Assembly (NCBI RefSeq): GCF_022549675.1
Contig: NZ_JAKZGR010000002.1
Span: 248,001 to 312,000, forward strand
Direction: 5' to 3'
DNA: 64,000 nucleotides
Origin: Belliella kenyensis
GTDB lineage: Bacteria; Bacteroidota; Bacteroidia; Cytophagales; Cyclobacteriaceae
The notes under the pieces are model-generated. The model worked only from the letters and a program-made list of their open reading frames with translations, made no database searches and was not told where the DNA came from. Shown piece after piece: positions 46,857 through 55,957 of the stretch. The position numbers were made by a program, and so were the translations under genes. Every line of letters begins with the position of its first letter. The stretch's first letter is position 1.

Positions 46857-47172
46857 TTACCAGCATTGGCATCCACTTGTGTCACACCGAGGAGATTTAC
46901 CAAAGGGACAGCAAGCAGAATAATCCCGTAGTTTTTCATCCGAAAAATAATGTGTGTAAGTACAAGATCCACCTGCACATTTGTCTTCGTTCTCCTCTTG
47001 TGCCATAGCTAAATTCCCCAATTCAATTAACGTAATCGATGGAAAGACCCTGTCCTTTTCGAATTCCAAACTGACCATAATGTTCTATACCTACTGATAG
47101 CTATCGGAACAAACCGAATGCTCCTGCTGTCGCCCAACGCAGCCACTTACTTGTTTTTAGATAGTTTTTCAT
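46857..47172 (-). pseudogene. NVEALA-like peptide precursor, broken copy
   Basis: The leader starts MKNYLKTSKWLRWATAGAFGLF and then meets a stop. The second half resumes in another frame from VSLEFEKDRVFPS through ELGNLAMAQEENEDKC to the Cys-rich tail, nearly identical to 57236-57538. The break replaces the MLVLNI core of the signal with a segment containing the near-palindrome CCGATAGCTATCAG (about 47086-47099). Confidence 0.8.
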
Positions 47173-47318
47173 TTTTTTGTTTGTTAGATTGATGAAAATA
47201 TTAATTATATAAATATAAAGTGTTTATATGATGATTTTTGAGGAATATTGAGGAAGCATGGGGAACTTTGTGGCGATGATGTTATCTATCTAAAGCTTCA
47301 TAATAGTAAATCTTGCAA

Positions 47319-48506
47319 TCAATCTTTAAGTTTGACTATCATCAATATAGGATTGTCTGATTTGTCCATGGAATGAAGGGATAGCCCAATTTTTTCAGCT
47401 GAATTTTCATCTGAAAAATGTGCCAGCAACTCATGGGGATAGACCAGTTTAAAAACCCTGTTTTCTCCCATTTCACCATCTGGCCAAAAATGCAATCCCC
47501 CATCCATGTCATTGTGAAATTCAAAATGGTATCCATTTCCTTTTCTATCAAACCTTAAGTTGGCACCAGTATGTAGCATCTTATCGAAATATACCCTATT
47601 AAGCTTGTTCTTATTATCCATATCAAAGAAGAAGAATCTCTCACTTTCCACGAAACCCCATAATCTCACATATTGATCTTTTTCTTCATGCTGGGAAACA
47701 TTTTCATCAAATAAGTATTTGTTTGGTAGTTTGTTCTCTTCATAATCCAGATAGAAAGCTGGGGTGATCTTTCGGTCGGGAGAAATCCTCCAGATGGTAT
47801 CATAATGAAATTCCCAAAATGACAATTCGTTGTCTTTAATCTGGTATAGCCGTTGATTGGAGGATAATGCCACGCTTTCTGAGGACTTTTTATCAAAATA
47901 ATCAATCAGTAATTCTTGGTTTCCCGAATTGTTGTGCGACAAAAACTTCAATGTATGATAACCATGAGGTTTCCTTCTTCCCTTGGGAATGATATATACA
48001 AAATCATCTCCTAGGCTAGCTATGTGGAGTGGCCAAAAATCAACCATAAAATCCTTCGTCCCATCTCCTGAATAATCATAGATAAAGGTTCGTTGATTTG
48101 GGGGGGATAGTACAGCAATTTGTTGCAGACTTGGATTGATTGCAAAATCTCTTATATCAGCATATTCTGTAGGACCATTTCCCCTTTTGCCAATTTCGCC
48201 TATAAAATTTCCATGATAGTTAAAGTGAAGCAACTTCCTTTTATCAGAAATAAGTATGCCCTTTTCAAAAAACTTAATTTGCTCTTCCGGTGCAACAATA
48301 TGCCCGAAGATACTTTGTTCGTTGGTTTCCAGTATAATATATTCGATGCTTTCTGCTATCTCACTAAGATTCACCTTTTCCTTCTTACTGGTAAGCAAAG
48401 GATCTAGCTTTATTACGCTAACATGATTTGCATCCTCAGAAACAGGTGCATTACAAGCCCATACAAGTGCGAAGATCAGAATATAATTTTTTCTTCTTAT
48501 GGCCAT
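47319..48506 (-). CDS. 6-bladed beta-propeller lipoprotein
   Basis: The 395-aa product has a signal peptide and lipobox (VWAC), then repeated propeller-blade strands (IAESIEYIILETNEQS, GNFIGEIGKRGNGPTEYADI, SPDRKITPAFYLDYEENKLP) and the closing MIVKLKD shared by this family. Such proteins in Bacteroidota are surface or periplasmic binding proteins of unknown ligand. It follows the peptide gene at 48700-49062 with a large hairpin between them. It is only distantly similar to its paralogues, so it probably binds a different partner. Confidence 0.8.
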   Translation of the reverse strand: MAIRRKNYILIFALVWACNAPVSEDANHVSVIKLDPLLTSKKEKVNLSEIAESIEYIILETNEQSIFGHIVAPEEQIKFFEKGILISDKRKLLHFNYHGNFIGEIGKRGNGPTEYADIRDFAINPSLQQIAVLSPPNQRTFIYDYSGDGTKDFMVDFWPLHIASLGDDFVYIIPKGRRKPHGYHTLKFLSHNNSGNQELLIDYFDKKSSESVALSSNQRLYQIKDNELSFWEFHYDTIWRISPDRKITPAFYLDYEENKLPNKYLFDENVSQHEEKDQYVRLWGFVESERFFFFDMDNKNKLNRVYFDKMLHTGANLRFDRKGNGYHFEFHNDMDGGLHFWPDGEMGENRVFKLVYPHELLAHFSDENSAEKIGLSLHSMDKSDNPILMIVKLKD

Positions 48507-48586
48507 AAGTTTAAAACAAGAATACCAGTAAATGACTTATATATGAGTTTAACCTTATATTTTCTCTTAATTTATTTTTTCACTCA

Positions 48587-48660
48587 AATAGAGTTGTATA
48601 TAGAACATAAAATTCATTGGTTCTTTTATGGAATTTATGTTCTATATGATCAACTCTATT
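48587..48660. terminator. Large hairpin between peptide gene and propeller gene
   Basis: The arms 48587-48617 and 48628-48660 pair over about 31 bases with few interruptions (AATAGAGTTG with CAACTCTATT at the base), leaving a loop of about 10 bases. On the minus strand it follows the peptide gene and precedes the propeller gene by about 80 bp, so it may attenuate transcription or stabilise the peptide mRNA. Confidence 0.65.
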
Positions 48661-48699
48661 CAAATTGATATATAGCGGGAAATAGCACTAAGTTTAAGC

Positions 48700-49062
48700 T
48701 TAGAACCCACTAGAATTTCCTGAACATACATGATCAGTACAAGAACTTCCTTGATTAGCAGAATATTCACATATCTCTTGGTTACCACAAGACTCTCCAT
48801 CAGCATTATAACACTTAGAACGATTACTTTCGGATCTTGTGGAATTAGATTGGTTATGATAAGAATCCAAACATGCATCTCCTCCTCCACCATTTTCACT
48901 CTGAGCCATCGCACTATTCCCCAATTCTGTCAGGGTAATCGATGGAAGTAATTTTCCTTTTTCGAATTCCAAACTGACCATGATGTTCAATACCAGCATT
49001 AAACAGAATGCTCCAGTAGCCACCCAGCGTAGCCACTTACTAGTTTTTACATAGTTTTTCAT
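48700..49062 (-). CDS. NVEALA-like secreted peptide precursor
   Basis: The 120-aa product has a conserved 54-aa leader (KTSKWLRW, a hydrophobic core MLVLNIMVSLEF, then ITLTELGNSAMAQ) and a variable tail rich in Cys (7 Cys), Ser and Asn (CYNADGESCGNQEICE). The leader ending ELGNxAxAQ resembles the NVEALA domain of Bacteroidota, after which the mature part follows. Tails differ completely between paralogues in this window. Its role is unknown; it may be a secreted disulfide-rich peptide made with the propeller lipoprotein downstream. Confidence 0.75.
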   Translation of the reverse strand: MKNYVKTSKWLRWVATGAFCLMLVLNIMVSLEFEKGKLLPSITLTELGNSAMAQSENGGGGDACLDSYHNQSNSTRSESNRSKCYNADGESCGNQEICEYSANQGSSCTDHVCSGNSSGF

Positions 49063-49123
49063 TTCTTTTTTGTTTTAGTTAAAGGTTTGTTTCTGTAAAA
49101 ATACGATGTTTAATATAATTTAA

Positions 49124-49153
49124 ATGGGGCATAATGGGTATTAATGGGGAATT
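49124..49153. repeat. Phased 10-bp repeats upstream of the peptide gene (3 units)
   Basis: ATGGGGCATA, ATGGGTATTA and ATGGGGAATT follow each other without gaps, one helical turn apart. The same array precedes the peptide genes at 53069 and 57236. It is a likely regulator binding site. Confidence 0.6.
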
Positions 49154-49227
49154 ATGAGTGCAATCAAACTACTTTCTAGCCTAAATCGCATGAAAGAGAT
49201 TCATTAGTCATGTAAGCGTCCGACCAA

Positions 49228-49977
49228 CTACATATTTGATTTAAAGTCTTAAGGAAAAGACCTTTGATACTTTTATTATTTATTGTCATTACATTTTGTA
49301 GAACTTGTTTTAGAAATTCATGTAGGTTAACTTGGTGCCTTTTACATGAGGCAAAGAAGGGATAGTATAAGGCTTAATTATTTGACCTGAATTTAAAATC
49401 AAATCGCCCATGTTTTTTGTACATGTAGGATTCACATATACTACAATAGAAAATTTCTGCGCCTAATTCTCTTAGGATGTTGATGTAATCATAAATAGTC
49501 CTTTCAGACACATCAAATTTTTTGGCCAGTTGTTTTGGACTTCCTGTTGCTTTTTTTCTAATCAACTCATCTAAATATTCGAGTCTTTGAAAGTAATATG
49601 CCGGCATAACTTTCTCATTAAATAGTTTGTCAATAGGTTTGATTTGGCTTTCTAAGCAATTGTCAGCTAATTGTAGAAAGCATTAAAAGTTGTTTGCCTT
49701 TTGGGCTAATTCAAATGTTTGAAGTTTGAATCGGTATGATTACAACAAACGTGAAAAGTATGGGATTCTGCCTGGCTATTCTTTGAGTTTTTTAATGAAA
49801 TGTAATGCTGATTTTGATAATAGTGCTTCATGGTTACCTGGGTTTTAAGTTTTGACTACTATAAATATATAAAATAGAAAAAAGAAGTAGTTTTAATTTG
49901 CTCAAAAAAAAGCATGAAAAAATATGATTAATCTAATATTTTGCACTTTAGTAATACTTAATTTTTAATCAAGATCA
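49228..49977. repeat. Interspersed module R2 with 77-aa HTH gene
   Basis: Matches 55096-55835 along its length, with small differences. It includes the HTH gene and the R repeat (49773-49977). It begins ACTACATATTTGATTTAAAG and ends where similarity is lost after AATCAAGATC. Confidence 0.75.
49374..49607 (-). CDS. 77-aa winged-HTH-like protein
   Basis: The small protein carries an HTH (YLDELIRKKATGSPKQLAKK, FDVSERTIYDYINILRELGA) like that of DeoR/HTH_11 regulators, followed by a CSICESY segment with two Cys. It is too short for a sensor domain. A copy differing at a few residues lies at 55245-55478. It probably regulates the peptide/propeller modules; that is inferred from repeated linkage. 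Confidence 0.7.
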   Translation of the reverse strand: MPAYYFQRLEYLDELIRKKATGSPKQLAKKFDVSERTIYDYINILRELGAEIFYCSICESYMYKKHGRFDFKFRSNN

Positions 49978-50245
49978 TTATTTTCTTAGCTGAAAAAGAA
50001 ATAAGTAACATGCGCAATCTTTTAGCCATTGCACTTAGGGGAAATGATTGAATTACAGATAGATAACAACCTTTAGTATTTAGATAAAAAATAAAAAAAT
50101 TAGTTGTAATTAAACTTTACTAAATACATTCATTACTAATTCTGCTCCTGTGGCGTAAAATCAAACCTCCATCAACAAAAGGTGTGTTCGTTCATCCAAC
50201 AGTCTATTTCTTGATTAAATACAAGAACCTAAACAGTCAAATAAT
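49978..50245. other. AT-rich gap downstream of propeller gene
   Basis: Nothing recognised beyond the end of repeat R2. Confidence 0.4.
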
Positions 50246-51400
50246 TTAATATCCTCTTTTAATGGTATAAATTGCCAAAGCAGGGTTATCCATTTCTGAA
50301 GGCAACAGACCTGGGGTGCTTTCCCCCTTAATGTCATAGGTAACTTTGCTGACAAATTTATTCTTATAAACAAACATTGGTGGGTTGATTTTGAACCTGT
50401 GTTCATAATTATAAATATTGGTGAAGTTATATACCTTTTTACTTTCTTTGGAATAGAGTAAGAAAGGATCATGATCCTTCAATAAAGAGAAATTAGTATA
50501 TCTGAATGATATATAATCCTCATTCTCTGAAATATCCATCAGTAAACCATTGTAATTATAATTAGTGTCAAATATCCTATCCCGAACTTCTCGACTCTCT
50601 GTTTCTGCTATCTCATAAGGTATTTTGTTTTTGCCAAAATCCATCACTAATTGGCGCATGAGGTCTTTTTTGTCAAAAGAGTATATGGTATCATTAAATC
50701 CATAAGTGAATAATATCCGTGTTCCCCACTTTGAGAATACTTTGTTAGAAGAAAAAATACTTTCCCCTAAAGTAACATTAGGAATATACCTTTCAAGGAT
50801 TTTTCCAATATTCCTGTCTGTAACCAAAAGGTTATAATCATTTTCACTATCCAAGTAACTTTCATCAGGAGTTACTAAGGCAATTCCATCGTCTAGTTGC
50901 AGTATATTTCTGATTGAAACCACCATTTTTGTTTCACTGATAAAATTCCCATTTTGATCATAATTTATTTTCATTTTTCGAAAATTGTCATAAATAGAAA
51001 TTTCCTGATCTATAACAGAAAAGTCTTCAGGCAAAGTAAATTCCCCAGGCCCATCTCCCAAATTATGGATCTTAAATTCGAATTCTCCAGACAGTTTAAA
51101 ACAAAATAAACTTCTAGATTTGAATTTATCCAAGATATAAATCCTGTTTTCTAATATTTCTATCTTATTAATATTTCCGATCAAGCATTCTTTACTGGTT
51201 TCCAGTCTTATAATACTCAAACTATCAAGATTGTTTCTGTCAGAGAGTTCGTCTTGATGATTCAGATCCACTTTTAAAACTTGCTCTGCTGTAAGCTGAC
51301 TGCTGTTTCCCCCCGAATTGGGTTTGCCACATTGAGAAAAAAACAACGCCATCATTAAAATACCTAAATTTAATTTCCAACAATTGAATAATTTTTTCAT
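50246..51400 (-). CDS. 6-bladed beta-propeller lipoprotein
   Basis: The 384-aa product has a signal peptide and lipobox (FSQC), then blade strands (LSIIRLETSKECLIGNINKI, HNLGDGPGEFTLPEDFSV, NYDQNGNFISETKM) and the family end DNPALAIYTIKRGY. It is strongly diverged from the other propellers here. Upstream lie only remnants of a peptide gene (51467-51610), so it may have lost its partner. Confidence 0.8.
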   Translation of the reverse strand: MKKLFNCWKLNLGILMMALFFSQCGKPNSGGNSSQLTAEQVLKVDLNHQDELSDRNNLDSLSIIRLETSKECLIGNINKIEILENRIYILDKFKSRSLFCFKLSGEFEFKIHNLGDGPGEFTLPEDFSVIDQEISIYDNFRKMKINYDQNGNFISETKMVVSIRNILQLDDGIALVTPDESYLDSENDYNLLVTDRNIGKILERYIPNVTLGESIFSSNKVFSKWGTRILFTYGFNDTIYSFDKKDLMRQLVMDFGKNKIPYEIAETESREVRDRIFDTNYNYNGLLMDISENEDYISFRYTNFSLLKDHDPFLLYSKESKKVYNFTNIYNYEHRFKINPPMFVYKNKFVSKVTYDIKGESTPGLLPSEMDNPALAIYTIKRGY

Positions 51401-51466
51401 AAAGTGTGAATTATGTAAGTTCTATCACCAGCGATCAAATTCCCGATGGTGATAGATAAAACTGTA

Positions 51467-51610
51467 TTAGCAGGCATTTGAATTAATAGCACAACACCTG
51501 GTGTTTCCAGCATCCACACATGGATAATTATACCTTAAATCTATAATATACAAATCTTTTCTGTTATCAATCTAACATGAGGTATCACCACTTTCTTCAT
51601 CTGACTAAAA
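51467..51610 (-). pseudogene. Remnant of a Cys-rich NVEALA-like peptide gene
   Basis: An open stretch reads DLYIIDLRYNYPCVDAGNTR followed by CCAINSNAC and a stop, with another short piece ESGDTSC-stop just before it in a shifted frame. The Cys pattern and position (directly before a propeller gene) match the peptide family, but the conserved leader is gone. Confidence 0.55.
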
Positions 51611-51680
51611 ATGTACCCCTCCGACCATGGCATTTTCAAGGAGGAATTGTTTGAAAGTAAGATTCCACCTACATTCGAGA

Positions 51681-51776
51681 CTCCTCTTTAAGTAGCATGC
51701 GTATTATTATAGGGTTATCCTCTTCATTTACAACACCAATCCCTTCTATTTCATTTATCCCTTTTCCACTAGGCTA
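51681..51776 (-). pseudogene. Fragment of a beta-propeller gene 3' end
   Basis: About 95 bp match the last codons of the 55958-57160 propeller (the segment ending EEDNPIIIRMLLKEES). It shows that another propeller module was deleted here. Confidence 0.55.
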
Positions 51777-51857
51777 TACCAGAGTAAAAGAGTATCCACA
51801 AGACAGGTATCATGCAAACTTCAGGATCAAAGGAAGAATTTGTAATCCTACAGTATA

Positions 51858-53075
51858 TTAGTCCAAGTTAAGCTGTAGTTTCTCCTTGAGCGTGTAAATA
51901 AATAAAACCGGGTTATTGTCATTTTTCAAATCAAGTGCTTGAATCCTTTTTGTATGTTCATTCGATGTCTTTCCTTCAAAAATTCCCAAAGCATAGGTAA
52001 TATCGGAAGGATGATAAGCATAAGCCAAACGTTTATTTCGGACAGGATATTTGTAAAGACTTCTTCTGTTTCTCATGACTATATCCATATCGTTGATCAT
52101 CCCTTCCAATACAAAGCTCTGATTGGATTTTGTGTCAAACAAAAACGTCCTAAGATATTGGTCTCCACCATAAGTAAAATCAGCAAATATGTAATGTTCC
52201 ATTGCGACTAAATTACCAGTTAATGCATTTAAGTTTTTCATTTTAATGGTTTGATATACATCCATCATCTGATAAGTTTCTCCATTTTCATATTCAAAAT
52301 TTGAACTTGAGAATTCAAAAAAGTAACTGCTTATAATTTCACCATTTTTTATTTCAATGATTTTAGGGTGGAAGCATTGTATATAATATAAAAATGAATT
52401 ATGACTGTTCCCAAATATCGAAGAACCTTGTCCATTGATTAGTTTAAATTCAAGCTCATCTTCTATATTAACAAATCTTGAAAGAGAAAGTTCTTGACTA
52501 TTTCTAATTTCTACCTTTTTGTTCCAGCTATCTTGGTAAGTTGAAACAGCATAAATTTCACTGTCGATATTTACTAGAGAACTTACTCCAAAGCCTGTGG
52601 TATAAACTTGTCTAATAAAATTTCCACTTAAATCATAATAATAAGTATTAAAACTTTTTGAGTCTTTTACCATCAATTCTTCCTCATTGTTGACCAATTC
52701 GAAGTTCCCTGGGTAGGTGAAAACTTGGGGGCCATCGTCTGCTCTAATCGAATTAATGAACTTTCCTTTTATATCAAAAAAATGCACAGACTCTGATAAC
52801 CTATTATCCAATATAATAATTCTATCATTTGTGATTAGAAGGTCATTAATTTCAGCTACCAAAACACCCTCACTATTATCCAGTGCTACAATTTCCAAAT
52901 CTTCGAAAATATCTGAATAATTCAAAGTTATTTCTTTACTCAAATCAACTAGTATTGTCTGATTATTTTTTCTTTTATTACAAGAAAAGAAGAGCAATAG
53001 AATTAATAAGGGAATCCCCCAAAAAGAATGAAATGTCTTTTTGAGGGAAATTAATAGATTATTTTTATTTAACAT
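51858..53075 (-). CDS. 6-bladed beta-propeller lipoprotein, coupled to peptide gene
   Basis: The start ATG at 53075 (MLNKNNLLISL) is chosen because it overlaps the stop of the peptide gene (ATGTTAA, 7-bp overlap) and gives a normal signal peptide with lipobox FFSC. The 405-aa product has the blade pattern (FEDLEIVALDNSEGVLVAEI, GKFINSIRADDGPQVFTYPG) and ends NNPVLFIYTLKEKLQLNLD. The overlap with the peptide gene is the clearest evidence here that each peptide and its propeller are made as a pair. Confidence 0.82.
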   Translation of the reverse strand: MLNKNNLLISLKKTFHSFWGIPLLILLLFFSCNKRKNNQTILVDLSKEITLNYSDIFEDLEIVALDNSEGVLVAEINDLLITNDRIIILDNRLSESVHFFDIKGKFINSIRADDGPQVFTYPGNFELVNNEEELMVKDSKSFNTYYYDLSGNFIRQVYTTGFGVSSLVNIDSEIYAVSTYQDSWNKKVEIRNSQELSLSRFVNIEDELEFKLINGQGSSIFGNSHNSFLYYIQCFHPKIIEIKNGEIISSYFFEFSSSNFEYENGETYQMMDVYQTIKMKNLNALTGNLVAMEHYIFADFTYGGDQYLRTFLFDTKSNQSFVLEGMINDMDIVMRNRRSLYKYPVRNKRLAYAYHPSDITYALGIFEGKTSNEHTKRIQALDLKNDNNPVLFIYTLKEKLQLNLD

Positions 53076-53419
53076 GATGGTTCTGGTCCTAAATCCATCA
53101 TTGGACAACAATGATTCATGTCAACATCACAATCTTCCCACTGTACTTCTGATTGTCCCCATGGGCCTGATCCACAAAATTTTGTTCTTACCGTATAAAT
53201 ATGAAAATTAACCTCATTATTATTTCCATAGCAGCCATCATAAATGGGGCCTTCTTCCTGCGCATAAGCCCTATTCCCCAATTCTGTCAGAGTAATTGAT
53301 GGAAGTAATTTGCCTTTTTCAAATTCCAAACTGACCATAATGTTCAATACCAGCATCACACCGAATGCACTCGCTGTCGTCCAACGCAGCCACTTACTTG
53401 TTTTTAGATAGTTTTTCAT
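53069..53419 (-). CDS. NVEALA-like secreted peptide precursor
   Basis: The 116-aa product has the common leader (KTSKWLRW...MLVLNIMVSLEF...LTELGNRAYAQ) followed by a unique tail with seven Cys (DGCYGNNNE, TKFCGSGPWG, EDCDVDMNHCCPMM, EPSC). It is preceded by a 20-base A tract immediately upstream of the ATG and by four phased 10-bp repeats. Same family as 48700 and 57236; the tail is unrelated to both. Confidence 0.75.
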   Translation of the reverse strand: MKNYLKTSKWLRWTTASAFGVMLVLNIMVSLEFEKGKLLPSITLTELGNRAYAQEEGPIYDGCYGNNNEVNFHIYTVRTKFCGSGPWGQSEVQWEDCDVDMNHCCPMMDLGPEPSC

Positions 53420-53439
53420 TTTTTTTTTTTTTTTTTTTT
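53420..53439 (-). repeat. 20-base poly-A tract directly before the peptide start codon
   Basis: On the coding strand 20 A residues abut the ATG of the peptide gene at 53419. The corresponding spot in the paralogues is short and interrupted. Slippage here would change the 5' UTR, not the reading frame. Confidence 0.75.
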
Positions 53440-53491
53440 GTTTTAGTTAAAGATTTGTTTTTGTAAAAATACGATGTTTAATATGATTTAA

Positions 53492-53531
53492 ATGGGGAAT
53501 AATGGGGAATAATGGGTATTAATGGGGGATT
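53492..53531. repeat. Phased 10-bp repeats upstream of the peptide gene (4 units)
   Basis: Two copies of ATGGGGAATA, then ATGGGTATTA and ATGGGGGATT. One unit more than at 49124 and 57600. Confidence 0.6.
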
Positions 53532-53716
53532 TTGAGTATCCTCTTATTCATTTTTTCTGGAAATCCCAATTTTTCAAAAATCAGTGATTGTTCTGGAGGT
53601 GTTACTAGTCCGGAAGTTAATTTTACCCCAACTCTATCTAGCACTCTTCGAAATGTTTTTCTATCAACACCATATTCATTAGCTAATTCCATTCTGGTTT
53701 TACATCTAGTTTCCAT
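53519..53716 (-). CDS. 65-aa HTH-like protein
   Basis: METRCKTRMELANEYGVDRK starts a homeodomain-like helix-turn-helix (KTFRRVLDRVGV) followed by a short tail ending ILKIPH. The stop codon lies inside the phased 10-bp repeats. A close paralogue is at 57617-57814, each directly upstream of a peptide gene, so it is a candidate regulator of that gene. Too short to classify further. Confidence 0.65.
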   Translation of the reverse strand: METRCKTRMELANEYGVDRKTFRRVLDRVGVKLTSGLVTPPEQSLIFEKLGFPEKMNKRILKIPH

Positions 53717-53740
53717 ATTTATTAACTTTTTATTAAACTT

Positions 53741-54828
53741 CTAATTGACTTCTGCCAACCATTTTTCGACTTTTTCTTTTATTTCCACACTTGCTGGGGA
53801 TTCTATTTTAACTGGCATTTGCATGATCTTTATGGCTAAGTTTCTAGCTAAAGAATCTTGCCCTAATTCCGCATATAACAAAAATCTTTGGTATTTGGAA
53901 TATAACTTGTGTGGAATGTCATTCCTAAATTTTGATAGCTTTTCCCTAGGGAGTTCATCACTAAACTATTGTTTCCATTTATCATTGCCATTTGTAAATA
54001 CAAATTAGACTTCTGGTTTTCATTAGTTCTTTCTAACGCTTTAGCATATGGCAATAAAAGCTGTGAATCAGTTAAGAGAATTTTTGGAATAGATTCAAAA
54101 GTAGTTATGCTATGGTGTAGATTCCCTCCTTGATATGCTGAAAAGGCTATTTTCCATTTCTTGTAATTATTTGCTATAAATCGACTATGATCTATGTGAA
54201 AAAATATTGAAAATAGAATTGCAATTAGTAACAATGATGTGGTTATGGTTTTAAACAGTTGCTAAAACAGCAATTAAAGTCACAACATTTAATTTGACAG
54301 GAAGGATTTGTAGAGGGTAAGAAAAAAGAGAGAATATAAGTATTCCCAAAAGGGATAATTTTACAGCTTGATTGAATTGGAGATTTGGCGTAATTATAAC
54401 TTGATAAAATAATGTGGAGACGATTACTGCCCCAATGATTCCTTGTTCAACTACATACGTTAAAGGCTCATTGAAGCCATAATCAACATCATCAGCGACC
54501 CAGGAAAACTTACTTGTAGAATTTGCTTCAAAGAATAATGCCTGTGCATTCATGTAGTAGATCCTAAAGTAGTCAAAGCCTACGCCGAAAAGTATGTTAT
54601 CCGAAATCATACCTTTGGAAACTTTCCAAATTAGAAATCGTCCGTCTGCTGAATCAACATTAAAAAAATAAAGTAAAACTAGGACTATTACACTTAAAAA
54701 TGAAAATAGAATTATTCCAGTAAATGTTTTCTTGTTTTTTAATCTCTTAAATAAATGGTTACCTGATTGCTTTTGGTAAAGCATAATTAATCCTATGGTA
54801 AAAATAGAAAAGATTCCTGCCCTAGAGC
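53741..54828 (-). pseudogene. O-antigen-ligase-like/TPR protein, decayed copy
   Basis: Matches the C-terminal two thirds of 57840-59702 from SRAGIFSIFTIGLIM onward. It has deletions near 54245 (about 50 bp, frameshift) and near 53930 (about 40-50 bp). The N-terminal half is lost and replaced by the unrelated segment 54829-55095. The decay pattern shows duplication of the whole module followed by loss. Confidence 0.82.
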
Positions 54829-55095
54829 CATAGCCGTCATGCAGGTTTAAAGCGGGCAAATGAAGATACATGCTTATACTTCGAATGAGCCCAATGAAGA
54901 ACCTGTCAAAACGCCATGCAGGGATGGTATGCCTGTGACTAGACCAAAAATTTCGAGTTTTGAAATTTTCAGGAGCATGCAAATCAAGTTGAATCATTGA
55001 ATAAGCTTGCACCTGCTTAAAAAGATAATACTTAGTAAATGGGGTATTCATCAAAATTTTAAGAATTTACTCTCCAGTTGGCGTTTTTCAGCACG
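54829..55095 (-). other. Foreign segment fused in frame to the decayed ligase-like gene
   Basis: About 75 codons starting MMNTPFTKYYLFKQVQAYSM are in frame with the remnant downstream. I do not recognise the source; no inverted repeats or transposase are visible. It lies exactly between the end of the ligase homology and the start of module R3. Confidence 0.45.
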
Positions 55096-55835
55096 CACTA
55101 CAAATTTGATTTAAAGTCTTGAGGAAAAAGGACTTTGATACTTTTTTAATTTATTGTCATTACTTTTTGTAGGGCGTGTTTTAGCTATTCATGTAGGTTA
55201 ACTTGGTGTCCTTTGCATGAGGCAAAGGAGGAATAGTGTAAGGCTTAATTATTTGGCCTGAATTTAAAATCAATTAGCCCATGTTTTTTGTACATGTAGG
55301 ATTCACATATACTACAATAGAAAATTTCTGCATCTAATTCTCTTAGGATGTTGATGTAATCGTAAATAGTCCTTTCTGACACATCAAATTTTTTAGCCAA
55401 TTGTTTTGGACTTCCTGTTGCCTTTTTTCTAATCAACTCATCTAAATATTCGAGTCTTAGAAAGTAATTTGCCGGCATAACTTTCTCATTAAATAGTTTG
55501 TCAATAGGTTTGATTTGGCTTTCTAAGCAATTGTCAGCTAATTGTAGAAAGCATTAAAAGAATTTGTCTTTTGGGCTAATTAAAATGTTTGAAGTTTGAA
55601 TCGGTATGATTACAACAAACGTGAAAAGTATGGGATTCTGCCTGGCTATTCTTTGAGTTTTTTAATGAAATGTAATGCTGATTTTGATAATAGTGCTTCA
55701 TGGTTACCTGGGGTTTAAGTTTTGACTACTATAAATATATAAAATAGAAAAAAGAAGTAGTTTTAATTTGCTCAAAAAAACGCATGAAAAAATATGATTA
55801 ATCTAATATTTTGCACTTTAGTAATACATATGATT
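55096..55835. repeat. Interspersed module R3 with 77-aa HTH gene
   Basis: Matches 49228-49977. Its second part (from 55643) also matches R1 at 45264, and the match R1-R3 continues to about 57190. Confidence 0.75.
55245..55478 (-). CDS. 77-aa winged-HTH-like protein (second copy)
   Basis: Close copy of 49374-49607 with a few substitutions (for example NYFLR for YYFQR near the N-terminus). The HTH and the CSICESY segment are kept, which argues that the protein is functional. Confidence 0.7.
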   Translation of the reverse strand: MPANYFLRLEYLDELIRKKATGSPKQLAKKFDVSERTIYDYINILRELDAEIFYCSICESYMYKKHGLIDFKFRPNN

Positions 55836-55957
55836 TAACCAAGATCGCTATTAACTATGCTGAAATAGTAATAAGTAAAAAAAGCATATTTCTCTTGATT
55901 GCGCATACATCAAAATGCTTATTTTCAGTTGTTTAAACACTTTTTTTATCAATAAAG

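Noticed and set aside
45264..55869. R1/R2/R3 repeats as an insertion sequence
   Set aside because: They have no transposase, no terminal inverted repeats and no target duplications; R1 and R3 continue into flanking genes, so they are parts of larger duplicated modules.
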